From Novosphingobium sp. UBA6272 (GTDB lineage Bacteria; Pseudomonadota; Alphaproteobacteria; Sphingomonadales; Sphingomonadaceae), in contig NZ_DJUW01000002.1 of assembly GCF_002440635.1 (NCBI RefSeq), positions 62,001 to 126,000 of the forward strand: DNA of 64,000 bases. The letters are read 5' to 3'. Below the pieces are notes generated by a model. That model was not told the DNA's origin and did not search any database. It saw only the letters and a list, made by a program, of their open reading frames with translations. Below are positions 35,456 to 43,842 of the stretch, in pieces. A program made the position numbers and the translations under genes. Each line of letters opens with the position of its first letter. Within the stretch, counting starts at the first letter, position 1.

Positions 35456-35816
35456 AGCGATGGCCAATTCGACCTTCTCGGTGTTCGGTGCCGACATCCG
35501 CATCAAGGGCGATGTCAAGGCATCGGCCGATCTTCACGTCGACGGCCGGGTTGAGGGCGACGTTTCCTGCACCTCGCTGGTCCAGGGCGAGAGCGGCGAG
35601 ATCGTCGGCGGCGTGACGGCGGAAAGCGCCCGTCTGTCGGGCACAGTGCGCGGTACGATCTCGGTACGCGATCTGGTGGTTTTGAAAACCGCGCGGATCC
35701 ACGGCGACGTCAACTATGATTCGCTGACGATCGAACAGGGCGCCCAGGTCGACGGCCGATTCGCGCCGCGCGCGGTGGGCGAGGAAAGCGCGGTTGTCGC
35801 GCTGGCGGCGAGCTAG
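35409..35816 (+). CDS. Bactofilin (polymer-forming cytoskeletal protein)
   Basis: A 135-residue beta-helical protein that polymerises without nucleotide and localises wall enzymes. The core FSVFGADIRIKGDVKASADLHVDGRVEGDV shows the short beta-helix repeats, and IRDLVV/TARIHGDVNYDSLTIEQGAQVDG continues them. ATG 35409 gives the MFSKKP start common in bactofilins; ATG 35460 after the M23 stop is possible. It shares the four bases CTAG with the stop of the converging acyl-CoA ligase gene. Confidence 0.94.
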   Translation: MFSKKPAATPHSPGGRAMANSTFSVFGADIRIKGDVKASADLHVDGRVEGDVSCTSLVQGESGEIVGGVTAESARLSGTVRGTISVRDLVVLKTARIHGDVNYDSLTIEQGAQVDGRFAPRAVGEESAVVALAAS

Positions 35817-37504
35817 ACCTCTTTCGCCAGTTCTTCACGCAAGGCCTTGCGATCGAGCTTGCCGATCATCGTCTTGGGCAGGCTTTCGCGCACCACCACC
35901 GAATCGACCCGTTCGTGCTTGCCGATCCGGGCATTGAGCCAGTCGCGCAGCGCCGGGCCATCGACCCCGGCACCATCGCGCAATGTCACATAGGCGCGCG
36001 GCACTTCGCCGAGCCGCTCTTCGGGCACGCCGATCACCAGCACTTCCTTTACCCCCGGATGCTCTTCCAGCACGGCCTCAACCTGGCTGGGGAAGACCTT
36101 GAAGCCGCCGACCGCGATCATGTCCTTGATCCGGTCGACGATCGAAATGTAGCCCTGCGGGTCGATCGTCGCGACATCGCCGGTGCGCAGCCAGGGCCCG
36201 TCATCACGCTGGGCAAAGGCGCCGGCGGCTGCATCGGGGCGCTGCCAATAGCCTTGCATCACCTGCGGGCCTTGGATCGCCAGTTCGCCGGGCTCGCCCC
36301 GCGCGGCATCGCGGGTGGGGTCTTCGCGGTCCAGCAGGCGGACCCGGGTGGCGGCCAGCGGCTGGCCGATCGTTCCGGGCCGCTCCTCACCTTCATAGGG
36401 ATTGCACGAGACCACGCCCGAGGTTTCGGTCAGGCCATAGCCTTCAACTAGCCGGGCACCGCTCAACGCCTCGAAACGCTGCTTGAGCGGCAGCGGCAGC
36501 GGCGCCCCGCCCGAAATGCAGACCCTGAGCGAGGAAAAATCGGTCTTGGCTGCGCGCGGATGATCGAGCAGCGCCTGGTACATCGTCGGCACGCCGGGGA
36601 AAGCCGTAGCGCGGACCCGCTCCAGCGTCTTCAGGGCCTGACCAGCGTCAAAGCGCGGCAGCATCGCGATGCAGCCGCCGTTGATCACCGTCCGATTCAG
36701 CACCGAGACATTGGCGAAGACGTGGAACAGCGGCAGCACCCCGACGATCACATCGCGCTTACCGGCCTGCGGATCGAGAGCGTTGACCTGGCGGGCATTG
36801 GCGGTGATGTTCTGGTGAGTCAGCATCGCTCCCTTGGGCGTGCCGGTTGTGCCGCCGGTATATTGCAGCAAGGCCAGATCGGTTTCGGGATCGATCTCTA
36901 CCGGGGCCGGAACTCCCTTGGCCAGGACCGCCTCCCAGTGCAGCACTCCGGACTGGACCGGGATCGCCGTGATCGCCTTGCGGCCCAGCACGGCCAGCAG
37001 GAGCCGCTTGGTCAGCGGCAGCATCGCGCCCAGCGAGCCGACCACCAGCGTTTCAAGCGAAGAGCTGCGCTGCACTTCAAGCGCGGTCGGCAGCAGTGCG
37101 GCGGAATTGAGCGTCACCAGCAGCCGGGTGCCCGAGTCCGCAACCTGCGCGGCCAGTTCCTGGGCGGTGTAGAGCGGGCTGAAATTGACCAGCGTGGCCC
37201 CGGCCATGGCCGCGCCAAAATAGGCCGAAACATAGATCGGAACGTTGGGCAGATAGAGCCCGACCCGGTCACCCTTGCCGATCTCCAGCTGTTGCAGCCC
37301 CTTGGCGAAAGCCGCAGCCTCGGCATGCAGTTCGGCGAAGCGATAGCGCCGCCCCAGAAAATCGACCAGCGGCCGCCCGGGATATTTGGCCGCAGCCTCG
37401 CCGAACATCTCGGCCAGGGTCAGCGGCGGCAGTGCCAGCTCCCAGGATCCGGGATGCGCGAAGTGTTCGCGCCAGGGTTCCGCGTCGGTCTTATTGACAG
37501 CCAT
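35813..37504 (-). CDS. fadD: Long-chain acyl-CoA ligase (AMP-forming)
   Basis: Activates fatty acids with ATP and CoA. At 563 residues it is full length, with the adenylation motifs YTGGTTGTPKGAMLTH (P-loop), EGYGLTETSGVVSCNP, DGPWLRTGDVATIDPQGY and the C-terminal KTMIGKLDRKALR with the catalytic Lys. Probable supply for beta-oxidation with the acyl-CoA dehydrogenase and ETF of this window. No neighbour in operon. The exact chain-length preference cannot be read. Confidence 0.92.
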   Translation of the reverse strand: MAVNKTDAEPWREHFAHPGSWELALPPLTLAEMFGEAAAKYPGRPLVDFLGRRYRFAELHAEAAAFAKGLQQLEIGKGDRVGLYLPNVPIYVSAYFGAAMAGATLVNFSPLYTAQELAAQVADSGTRLLVTLNSAALLPTALEVQRSSSLETLVVGSLGAMLPLTKRLLLAVLGRKAITAIPVQSGVLHWEAVLAKGVPAPVEIDPETDLALLQYTGGTTGTPKGAMLTHQNITANARQVNALDPQAGKRDVIVGVLPLFHVFANVSVLNRTVINGGCIAMLPRFDAGQALKTLERVRATAFPGVPTMYQALLDHPRAAKTDFSSLRVCISGGAPLPLPLKQRFEALSGARLVEGYGLTETSGVVSCNPYEGEERPGTIGQPLAATRVRLLDREDPTRDAARGEPGELAIQGPQVMQGYWQRPDAAAGAFAQRDDGPWLRTGDVATIDPQGYISIVDRIKDMIAVGGFKVFPSQVEAVLEEHPGVKEVLVIGVPEERLGEVPRAYVTLRDGAGVDGPALRDWLNARIGKHERVDSVVVRESLPKTMIGKLDRKALREELAKEV

Positions 37505-37553
37505 GTCAGCGACATAGGCCTTTGCAGGGCAAAAGCCTAGCGGTCAGGCGAAA

Positions 37554-38255
37554 TTACTCTTCGCCCGCCGCTTCGGCCGCGCGCTTTGCTTCAAGCCAGG
37601 CGGCGGCTTCGGCTTCCTGTGCGGCTTCGCTGGCGGCCTTGGCCTGAACTTCGCGTTCGGCGCGCAGCTCCTCGATCAGCGAGGCGCGGTCATCGCCCAG
37701 CCGGGCATCATCGCCGGCCTGATCGATCAGACCAGCCTTCTTGGCGGCCTTGGCGACGATTGCATCAAGCTCGCGCTGGCTGCACAGGCCCAGGGTCACC
37801 GGGTCCTTCGCCTGGATGTTGGCGATGTTCCAGTGGCTGCGATCGCGGATCGCGGCGATGGTGTTACGGGTGGTGCCGATCAGCTTGCCGATCTGCGCGT
37901 CGGAGATTTCCGGATGGTTGCGCAGGATCCAGGCGATGCCATCGGGCTTGTCCTGGCGCTTCGACACCGGAGTATAGCGCGGGCCCTTGGTGCGGCTGAC
38001 ATTGACCGGCGCCTTCTGCATCACCAGCGCATAGCCGGAATCGTTCTGGCCCTTTTCGATTTCAGCCATGGTCAGCTCGCCCGAGCGGACCGGATCGCGT
38101 CCGGTGTACTTCGAGCTGGCCAGATCATCGGCCATGGCCTGGACCTCAAGAATGTGCAGGCCGCAGAAATCGGCGATCTGTTCGAAGCTCAGCGCAGTAT
38201 TGTCGACCAGCCACGAAGCGGTGGCATGCGGCATCAGCGGGGTCGGCTTGGTCAC
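37554..38255 (-). CDS. trcR: Cell-cycle transcriptional regulator TrcR (DUF1013)
   Basis: A 233-residue DNA-binding regulator of the alphaproteobacterial cell cycle. It shows the family start PLMPHATASWLVDNTALSFEQIADFCGLH, the core VNVSRTKGPRYTPVSKRQDKPDGIAW, and a helix-turn-helix-like ISDAQIGKLIGTTRNTIAAIR. The C-terminus is a charged Ala/Glu helix. GTG 38255 is chosen because GGAG lies eight bases upstream; the longer frame crosses the leader hairpin. It diverges from a lipoprotein gene. Confidence 0.92.
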   Translation of the reverse strand: MTKPTPLMPHATASWLVDNTALSFEQIADFCGLHILEVQAMADDLASSKYTGRDPVRSGELTMAEIEKGQNDSGYALVMQKAPVNVSRTKGPRYTPVSKRQDKPDGIAWILRNHPEISDAQIGKLIGTTRNTIAAIRDRSHWNIANIQAKDPVTLGLCSQRELDAIVAKAAKKAGLIDQAGDDARLGDDRASLIEELRAEREVQAKAASEAAQEAEAAAWLEAKRAAEAAGEE

Positions 38256-38282
38256 GGGGTTTTCTCCGGCTCTAAATAGAAG

Positions 38283-38343
38283 GGCCGCCCCTTTCGGAGC
38301 GGCCATTTGTCGCGCATCTAGGCGCAATTCGCACCTCAGGCAA
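38283..38343 (-). promoter_or_regulatory. Candidate trcR promoter and 5'-leader hairpin
   Basis: On the minus strand TTGCCT (38338-38343) and TAGATG (38315-38320) are 17 bases apart. About ten bases downstream a stem GGCCGCTCC / GGGGCGGCC (38283-38304) would form near the 5' end of the trcR transcript, followed by CTTCTATTT. It could protect the mRNA end or, less likely, attenuate transcription before the GTG start at 38255. Confidence 0.45.
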
Positions 38344-38413
38344 GCATGCAAACCGCATGTTAGTGATTCGCAACTATAAGTTTCTGCGCCAAACCGTGCT
38401 TTGGGGGGATTCA

Positions 38414-39160
38414 ATGTTGCGCCGGATCGTGTTTGCCGCTTTCGCCAGCCTGCTGCTTGCCGCCTGCGGGCGCGGGAGCGAGGACTTCGCCATCCATGTC
38501 GGCCGGCCTGTCGATAGGGTGGCCGCCGCCTTTGACGGAACCGGTGTCGATCCCGAGATTTCAGGTTTGTTCCCAGGCCTGAAAGTGGTTCGCACCCGCC
38601 CCGCCAAGAATGAGATCCTCTATACGATTCCCGGCGACGGCGAATTCGAGACGGCGATCAAGCTGACTTTTGAAGGTTCGGAAGACGGCCAGAGCACGGT
38701 GATCCATGGCGCGGTCGACGTACCGAGCACTGAAGTGACCTATGACGGCAAGTCGATGGTGATCAGCGAAACCAAGGTTGAGATCATCATTCGCGCGCTG
38801 ATGCGCTCCGCCGCCAAGAAGCTGGAAGCCGGCAAGTCGATCGAAGAGGAACGCCGCGACTTCTCGCGGATGCTGACGGTTTTGGCGATCATCACCGACA
38901 GCAAGAAGCTGCGTCTGGCCCAGGACATCAGCAAATATCCCGAATGGTACATGGCCGGCCTCGGCTGGCTCTCAGGTCTGGGTGAGAGTGGATCCAATCC
39001 CTACGGTGAATATGTTGGCGGGGACGATCCCGGCTATGCGGCCCGCCAAGAGGAATACCGTCAGGAAAGCGCCGAGCGCGCCGAACGCGCCCAGGCCGAA
39101 GAAAACGCCCGGCCGATGGACGATGCCCAGGGCGACTATGCCGGCCCCAACGAAGAATAG
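38414..39160 (+). CDS. Lipoprotein of unknown function
   Basis: A 248-residue lipoprotein; I do not recognise the family. The signal peptide ends in the lipobox LAAC. The mature part is a mixed alpha/beta region (about 25-160) followed by YMAGLGWLSGLGE and a strongly charged coiled-coil tail (EEYRQESAERAERAQAEEN). ATG 38414 has a strong GGGGGGA ribosome site. The next gene, also a lipoprotein of similar size, follows at once, so they probably work together. Confidence 0.75.
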   Translation: MLRRIVFAAFASLLLAACGRGSEDFAIHVGRPVDRVAAAFDGTGVDPEISGLFPGLKVVRTRPAKNEILYTIPGDGEFETAIKLTFEGSEDGQSTVIHGAVDVPSTEVTYDGKSMVISETKVEIIIRALMRSAAKKLEAGKSIEEERRDFSRMLTVLAIITDSKKLRLAQDISKYPEWYMAGLGWLSGLGESGSNPYGEYVGGDDPGYAARQEEYRQESAERAERAQAEENARPMDDAQGDYAGPNEE

Positions 39161-39170
39161 TCTGCGATCG

Positions 39171-39851
39171 ATGCGGAGTATTGTTCCGCTTGCGGCGATC
39201 CTGGCCTTGCCCGGCTGCGGCTCTGGCCCGAACGAAGTGACAGGCAGCCGCGCGGTCAACATAACCGAAGCGGCGATGCGGACGCGGATTGCAGCGCTGG
39301 CGGCCTGCCCTTCGCCGCTGGACCGGCTCGGCATCGGGCGGATCGCCCCGCGCGTCGCAGCGGCCACACCGGGATCGGCAACGATCCGAATTCCCGCCGC
39401 CGAAGATGCCGAAGGCAGCACGATTCGTTTCGACCTCAAACCCTCGGGGGAATCGAGCGGGCTGCTACAAGTGCGCTGGACAATCCGTATCTCTGATAGA
39501 GCACACGAGCTGGACCTTGGCGAGGACCGGCTGCTCAACCCGGCGCGATTCGGCAAGGAAATCGACGATGCAATTGGTGATTTTGCCAACTACTATTACG
39601 AAGCAGGCCAGCCCGATCAGCCCTATGCTCGCAACAAGCAAGCCCTGAACAAGGCTTGCCGCAAGTTCGGGCGGCTGCTCGATGCCGTGGCGATCTCGAC
39701 CAATCCGGGCCTCAGGGCCACAGTCGAACGGCAAAAGCGCCGCGATGCTCTGGGCTGGCTGTTTGCCGATAACTATCGGCTCAAGACCCAAAGTCCAGAC
39801 GAGGCCTATTGGGAAACCGAGCCGGATTACGGCGGGTTTTACGAGAACTAG
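39171..39851 (+). CDS. Second lipoprotein of unknown function
   Basis: A 226-residue lipoprotein with signal MRSIVPLAAILALPGC. The mature part contains TIRFDLKPSGESSG, VRWTIRIS and an acidic C-terminus; there is no known domain I can name. ATG 39171 begins a clean signal peptide; ATG 39138, inside the previous gene and with AGGGCG upstream, would add eleven residues. It shares CTAG with the converging oxidoreductase gene. Confidence 0.7.
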   Translation: MRSIVPLAAILALPGCGSGPNEVTGSRAVNITEAAMRTRIAALAACPSPLDRLGIGRIAPRVAAATPGSATIRIPAAEDAEGSTIRFDLKPSGESSGLLQVRWTIRISDRAHELDLGEDRLLNPARFGKEIDDAIGDFANYYYEAGQPDQPYARNKQALNKACRKFGRLLDAVAISTNPGLRATVERQKRRDALGWLFADNYRLKTQSPDEAYWETEPDYGGFYEN

Positions 39852-40852
39852 CCGACCGCCAGCACGATCTTGCCAATATGGGCCCCGGCTTCCATCCGGG
39901 CGTGGGCCGCGGCAGCTTCGGCCAGCGGAAAGGCCTGGTCCATCACCGGGCGCAGCTGGCCATCGGCCACCAGGGGCCAGGCAAGCTGGGCAATTTCATG
40001 CGCCAGCAGCGTCTTGAACTGGTCCGAGCGCGGCCGCAGGGTCGATCCGGTCAGGTGCAGGCGGCGACGCATCACTTCGGCCATGTTGATGGTGGCCTGC
40101 AGCCCGCCCTGGACCGCGATGGTCACGTGCCGGCCATCCTCGGCCAGGCATTTCAGATTGCGCGCGACATAGTCGCCGGCGACCATGTCGAGCACGATTT
40201 CGACCCCTTTGCCGCCGGTGATTCGGGCCACTTCCGCGACAAAGTCCTGCGCCTTGTAGTCGATCGCGTGATCCGCACCGATCTGCAGCGCTTCGGCGCA
40301 TTTGTCGGCTCCGCCGCAGGTGACGATGACGGTCAGCCTGAACAGCTTGCCCAGCATGGTCGCCATCGAGCCGATCCCGCTGGTCCCGCCATGGACCAGG
40401 ATGGTTTCTCCTTCGCGGGCATAGCCGCGTTCGAACACGTTGTGCCAGACGGTGAACAGCGTTTCGGGCAGGGCGGCGGCCTGGTCGAGCGGCAGACCGT
40501 GGGGCACCGGCAGGCAGTGCCCGGCGGGAACCCGGCAATATTCGGCATAGCCGCCGCCGGGGGTCAGCGCGCAGACCGGCTGGCCGAGCAGAGCGGGATC
40601 GGTGCAATCGCCCAGCGCGACAACCGTTCCCGAAACTTCCAGTCCGGGAACCGGTGAGGCTCCGGGCGGCGGGGGATAGAAACCCTGACGCTGGATCACA
40701 TCGGGGCGGTTGACCCCGGCGAAGGCCACCTTGATCAGCACGTCGCCGGCCTGGAGCGCGGGCAGCGGCAATTCCTTCAGGTGGAGAACTTCGGGCCCGC
40801 CCGGCGCATCGCAATGCGCGGCACGCATCGTTTCGGGTAACTTTTCAGCCAT
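39848..40852 (-). CDS. NAD(P)H quinone oxidoreductase (MDR family, PIG3-like)
   Basis: A 334-residue zinc-free medium-chain reductase. The GroES-like half carries DVLIKVAFAGVNRPDVIQRQG and PGLEVSGTVVALG; the Rossmann half carries ILVHGGTSGIGSMATMLGK (nucleotide site). The Cys/His zinc ligands of alcohol dehydrogenases are missing, so it is a quinone-reductase type, close to the PIG3/TIGR02824 group. It is divergent from a DUF1192 gene 92 bases away. Confidence 0.92.
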   Translation of the reverse strand: MAEKLPETMRAAHCDAPGGPEVLHLKELPLPALQAGDVLIKVAFAGVNRPDVIQRQGFYPPPPGASPVPGLEVSGTVVALGDCTDPALLGQPVCALTPGGGYAEYCRVPAGHCLPVPHGLPLDQAAALPETLFTVWHNVFERGYAREGETILVHGGTSGIGSMATMLGKLFRLTVIVTCGGADKCAEALQIGADHAIDYKAQDFVAEVARITGGKGVEIVLDMVAGDYVARNLKCLAEDGRHVTIAVQGGLQATINMAEVMRRRLHLTGSTLRPRSDQFKTLLAHEIAQLAWPLVADGQLRPVMDQAFPLAEAAAAHARMEAGAHIGKIVLAVG

Positions 40853-40944
40853 TTGTCGATCCCCTGTTGCCGAAGGGCCACGGCCAGCGCCCTAGCTGCT
40901 TGGCCGGTTGACAGCAAGCGCCGACCGTCCGATTCTGCCCCCCG

Positions 40945-41145
40945 ATGGACGAAGACCTGCCCCGGCCCAAAGGCGATGCCGCCAGTCTGCTGGCGAAGGA
41001 GCTGCTCGATCCCTATTCTCAGGACGAGCTGGCCGAACGGATTGCCTTGCTTGAGGCTGAGGTCGCCCGGATCAAGGCGCACCGGGACAAGGTCAGCGCG
41101 CACCGAGCCGCCGCCGATGCCCTGTTCAAGCCGCGATCAAGCTGA
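40945..41145 (+). CDS. DUF1192 small protein
   Basis: A 66-residue protein matching DUF1192: DELAERIALLEAEVARIKAHRDK is a typical short amphipathic coiled coil, followed by SAHRAAADALFK. Such proteins are common in alphaproteobacteria; their role is unknown. The ATG is the only start that keeps the whole core. It lies 131 bases upstream of clpA and probably ends its own short transcript. Confidence 0.85.
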   Translation: MDEDLPRPKGDAASLLAKELLDPYSQDELAERIALLEAEVARIKAHRDKVSAHRAAADALFKPRSS

Positions 41146-41276
41146 TGAAGCGTGCCGCCCCTTTTTGCTCGGCGGAAGCTTCCCATATAGGTTTGGTTAA
41201 CCCTGCTTCTTCATATTCTCTGACAGTGCCAAATTCACCGTCCGGAGTGTCTACCCTCCCTTGGAGACCCAACTAG

Positions 41277-43676
41277 ATGCCCAGTTTCGCCCAGAGCCTC
41301 GAAAAGACGCTGCATGCCGCGCTGACCAATGCGTCGGACCGCAGCCATGAGTATGCGACGCTGGAGCATCTCCTGCTCGCCTTGATCGACGATTCGGACG
41401 CCGCCCAGGTAATGACCGCCTGCGGGGTCGAACTGGGCGAGCTGACCGAGGTGGTCAAACAGTACCTCGATCAGGAATACCAGTCGCTCAAGACCCAGGA
41501 AAAGGGCGATCCCTCGCCCACGGCGGGGTTCCAGCGGGTGATCCAGCGCGCGATCCTGCACGTCCAGTCGAGCGGCAAGGACACCGTCACCGGCGCCAAC
41601 GTGCTGGTCGCGCTGTTTTCCGAACGCGATTCCTATGCGGTCTATTTCCTCCAGCAGCAGGACATGACCCGGCTCGATGCGGTCAGCTTCATCAGCCACG
41701 GGATCGGCAAGGGCGGCAAGCGGATCGAGGATCGCAGCCCGCAGGGATCCGAATCCCCCGAAACCCCGCAGCCCGAGGAAAAGGCCCAGGCCAAGGACAA
41801 GAAGGATTCGGCGCTCGACCAGTTCTGCGTCAATCTCAACGAACGGGCGATGGCCGGCAAAATCGATCCGCTGATCGGACGCGGACCCGAAGTCGACCGG
41901 ACGATCCAGATCCTCTGCCGCCGCTCTAAGAACAATCCGCTCTATGTCGGCGATCCCGGCGTCGGCAAGACCGCGATCGCCGAAGGGCTGGCGCGCAAGA
42001 TTGTCGAAGGCGAAGTGCCCGAGGTGCTGCAGGACGCGGTGATCTATTCGCTCGACATGGGCGCGCTGCTGGCCGGCACGCGCTATCGCGGCGATTTCGA
42101 GGAACGCCTCAAGCAGGTCGTCAGCGAGCTTGAGAAGATGCCCGATGCCGTGCTGTTCATCGACGAGATTCACACCGTGATCGGGGCCGGTGCGACCAGC
42201 GGCGGGGCGATGGATGCCTCCAACCTGCTCAAGCCGGCGCTCAGCAGCGGGGCGATCCGCTGCATCGGCTCGACCACTTACAAGGAATTCCGCAACCACT
42301 TCGAAAAGGACCGCGCGCTGCTGCGCCGCTTCCAGAAGATCGACGTCAACGAACCGACGGTCGAAGATACGATCAAGATCCTCAAGGGCCTGCGGACCGC
42401 CTTCGAAGAGCATCACAAGGTCAAATATACCCCCGATGCGATCAAAACCGCGGTCGAGCTTTCGGCGCGCTACATCAACGACCGCAAATTGCCCGACAAG
42501 GCGATCGACGTGATCGACGAGGTTGGCGCGATGCAGATGCTGGTGCCGCCTTCGAAGCGCAAGAAGACCATCACCGCGCGCGAGATCGAGGCAGTGATCG
42601 CGACCATGGCCCGCATTCCGCCCAAGTCGGTCTCCAGCGACGACCGCAGCGCGCTTGAGCACCTTGAAAAGGACCTGAAGCGGGTCGTGTTCGGCCAGGA
42701 CAAGGCGATCGAAGTGCTGTCTTCGGCGATGAAGCTCAGCCGCGCCGGCCTGCGCGATCCGGACAAGCCGATCGGCTCGTTCCTGTTCTCCGGCCCGACC
42801 GGCGTCGGCAAGACCGAGGTGTCCAAGCAGCTGGCCCAAATCCTGGGCATCCCGATCCAGCGCTTCGACATGTCGGAATATATGGAGCGCCATTCGGTCA
42901 GCCGCCTGATCGGCGCGCCTCCGGGCTATGTCGGGTTCGACCAGGGCGGCCTGCTGACCGACGCGGTCGACCAGCAACCGCACTGCGTGCTGCTGCTCGA
43001 CGAAATCGAGAAGGCTCACCCTGACCTGTTCAACATCCTGCTGCAGGTGATGGACAACGGCCGCCTGACCGATCACCACGGCAAGACCGTCGATTTCCGC
43101 AACGTCGTGCTGATCATGACCACCAATGCCGGGGCCAGCGACATGGCCAAGCAGGGGATCGGGTTCGGCGACGTTTCCAAGGCCGATGCCGGCGACGAAG
43201 CGGTCAAGCGGATGTTCAGCCCCGAATTCCGCAACCGGCTCGATGCGATCGTGCCGTTCGCATATCTCGGCACCGAAGTGATCGCGCGGGTGGTCGAAAA
43301 GTTCGTGCTCCAGCTCGAACTGCAGCTGGCCGAACAGAACGTCCACATCCAGTTCGACAGCGATGCCCGCGAATGGCTCGGCAAGCGCGGCTATGACAAA
43401 CTCTATGGCGCGCGGCCGATGGCCCGCCTGATCCAGGAGAAGGTCAAGCAGCCGCTGGCCGAGGAACTGCTGTTCGGCAAGCTGCGCAATGGCGGCGAGG
43501 TCCACGTCTCGGTCAAGGAAGAAGCTCTCAGCTTCGAACTGACCCCGGCTCCGCCCAAGCTGGACCGAAAGGCCAAGAAGGCCGCCGAAGCAGCGGCCGA
43601 GGCGGCAGCCGAGGCCAAGCCAAAGCCAAAGCGCAAGGGCAAGGCGGGGCCAACCACCAATCAAGATCAGAGCTAG
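41277..43676 (+). CDS. clpA: ATP-dependent Clp protease ATP-binding subunit ClpA
   Basis: An AAA+ unfoldase that feeds substrates to ClpP. Its 799 residues have an N-domain (1-150), two AAA+ modules with Walker A at residues 225 (GDPGVGKT) and 506 (GPTGVGKT), and the ClpP-docking loop IGF in AKQGIGFGDV. The C-terminal 40 residues are an unusual Lys/Ala-rich tail (KKAAEAAAEAAAEAKPKPK). The adaptor gene clpS, often just upstream, is not present in this window. A GGAG ribosome site precedes ATG 41277. The AT-rich island starts right after its stop. Confidence 0.96.
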   Translation: MPSFAQSLEKTLHAALTNASDRSHEYATLEHLLLALIDDSDAAQVMTACGVELGELTEVVKQYLDQEYQSLKTQEKGDPSPTAGFQRVIQRAILHVQSSGKDTVTGANVLVALFSERDSYAVYFLQQQDMTRLDAVSFISHGIGKGGKRIEDRSPQGSESPETPQPEEKAQAKDKKDSALDQFCVNLNERAMAGKIDPLIGRGPEVDRTIQILCRRSKNNPLYVGDPGVGKTAIAEGLARKIVEGEVPEVLQDAVIYSLDMGALLAGTRYRGDFEERLKQVVSELEKMPDAVLFIDEIHTVIGAGATSGGAMDASNLLKPALSSGAIRCIGSTTYKEFRNHFEKDRALLRRFQKIDVNEPTVEDTIKILKGLRTAFEEHHKVKYTPDAIKTAVELSARYINDRKLPDKAIDVIDEVGAMQMLVPPSKRKKTITAREIEAVIATMARIPPKSVSSDDRSALEHLEKDLKRVVFGQDKAIEVLSSAMKLSRAGLRDPDKPIGSFLFSGPTGVGKTEVSKQLAQILGIPIQRFDMSEYMERHSVSRLIGAPPGYVGFDQGGLLTDAVDQQPHCVLLLDEIEKAHPDLFNILLQVMDNGRLTDHHGKTVDFRNVVLIMTTNAGASDMAKQGIGFGDVSKADAGDEAVKRMFSPEFRNRLDAIVPFAYLGTEVIARVVEKFVLQLELQLAEQNVHIQFDSDAREWLGKRGYDKLYGARPMARLIQEKVKQPLAEELLFGKLRNGGEVHVSVKEEALSFELTPAPPKLDRKAKKAAEAAAEAAAEAKPKPKRKGKAGPTTNQDQS

Positions 43677-43690
43677 CGAAAGAACGAATG

Positions 43691-43715
43691 GTTTTTCAAA
43701 AACAAGTTTCGAAAC
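43691..43715. promoter_or_regulatory. Two short perfect palindromes at the start of the AT-rich island
   Basis: GTTTTTCAAAAAC (43691-43703) and GTTTCGAAAC (43706-43715) are both perfect palindromes, three bases apart, followed by GGTTCGAAAA at 43722. They lie 128 bases upstream of the first cassette gene and could form an operator. The first could also be a weak clpA terminator, but it is not GC-rich. Confidence 0.4.
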
Positions 43716-43842
43716 TGAACAGGTTCGAAAAATCTATTCCGAGGTATTCTGATGGTGAATAGAAGCCCGGTGTTTGTTGACACACTACCTGACTCGGACA
43801 ATGCTTCGATCGGAGTTGCAATGATCTCGGGGGGGGAATCGA

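Noticed and set aside
41146..41276. CtrA box (TTAA-N7-TTAA) before clpA or before the M23 gene at 34289
   Set aside because: Only single GTTAAC/ATTAACC half-sites occur; the second half at the right spacing is missing.
41235..43664. Open frame of 809 codons antisense to clpA
   Set aside because: It mirrors the clpA codons on the other strand; high GC keeps stops away. The product is His/Asp/Arg-rich with no fold pattern, while clpA is certain.
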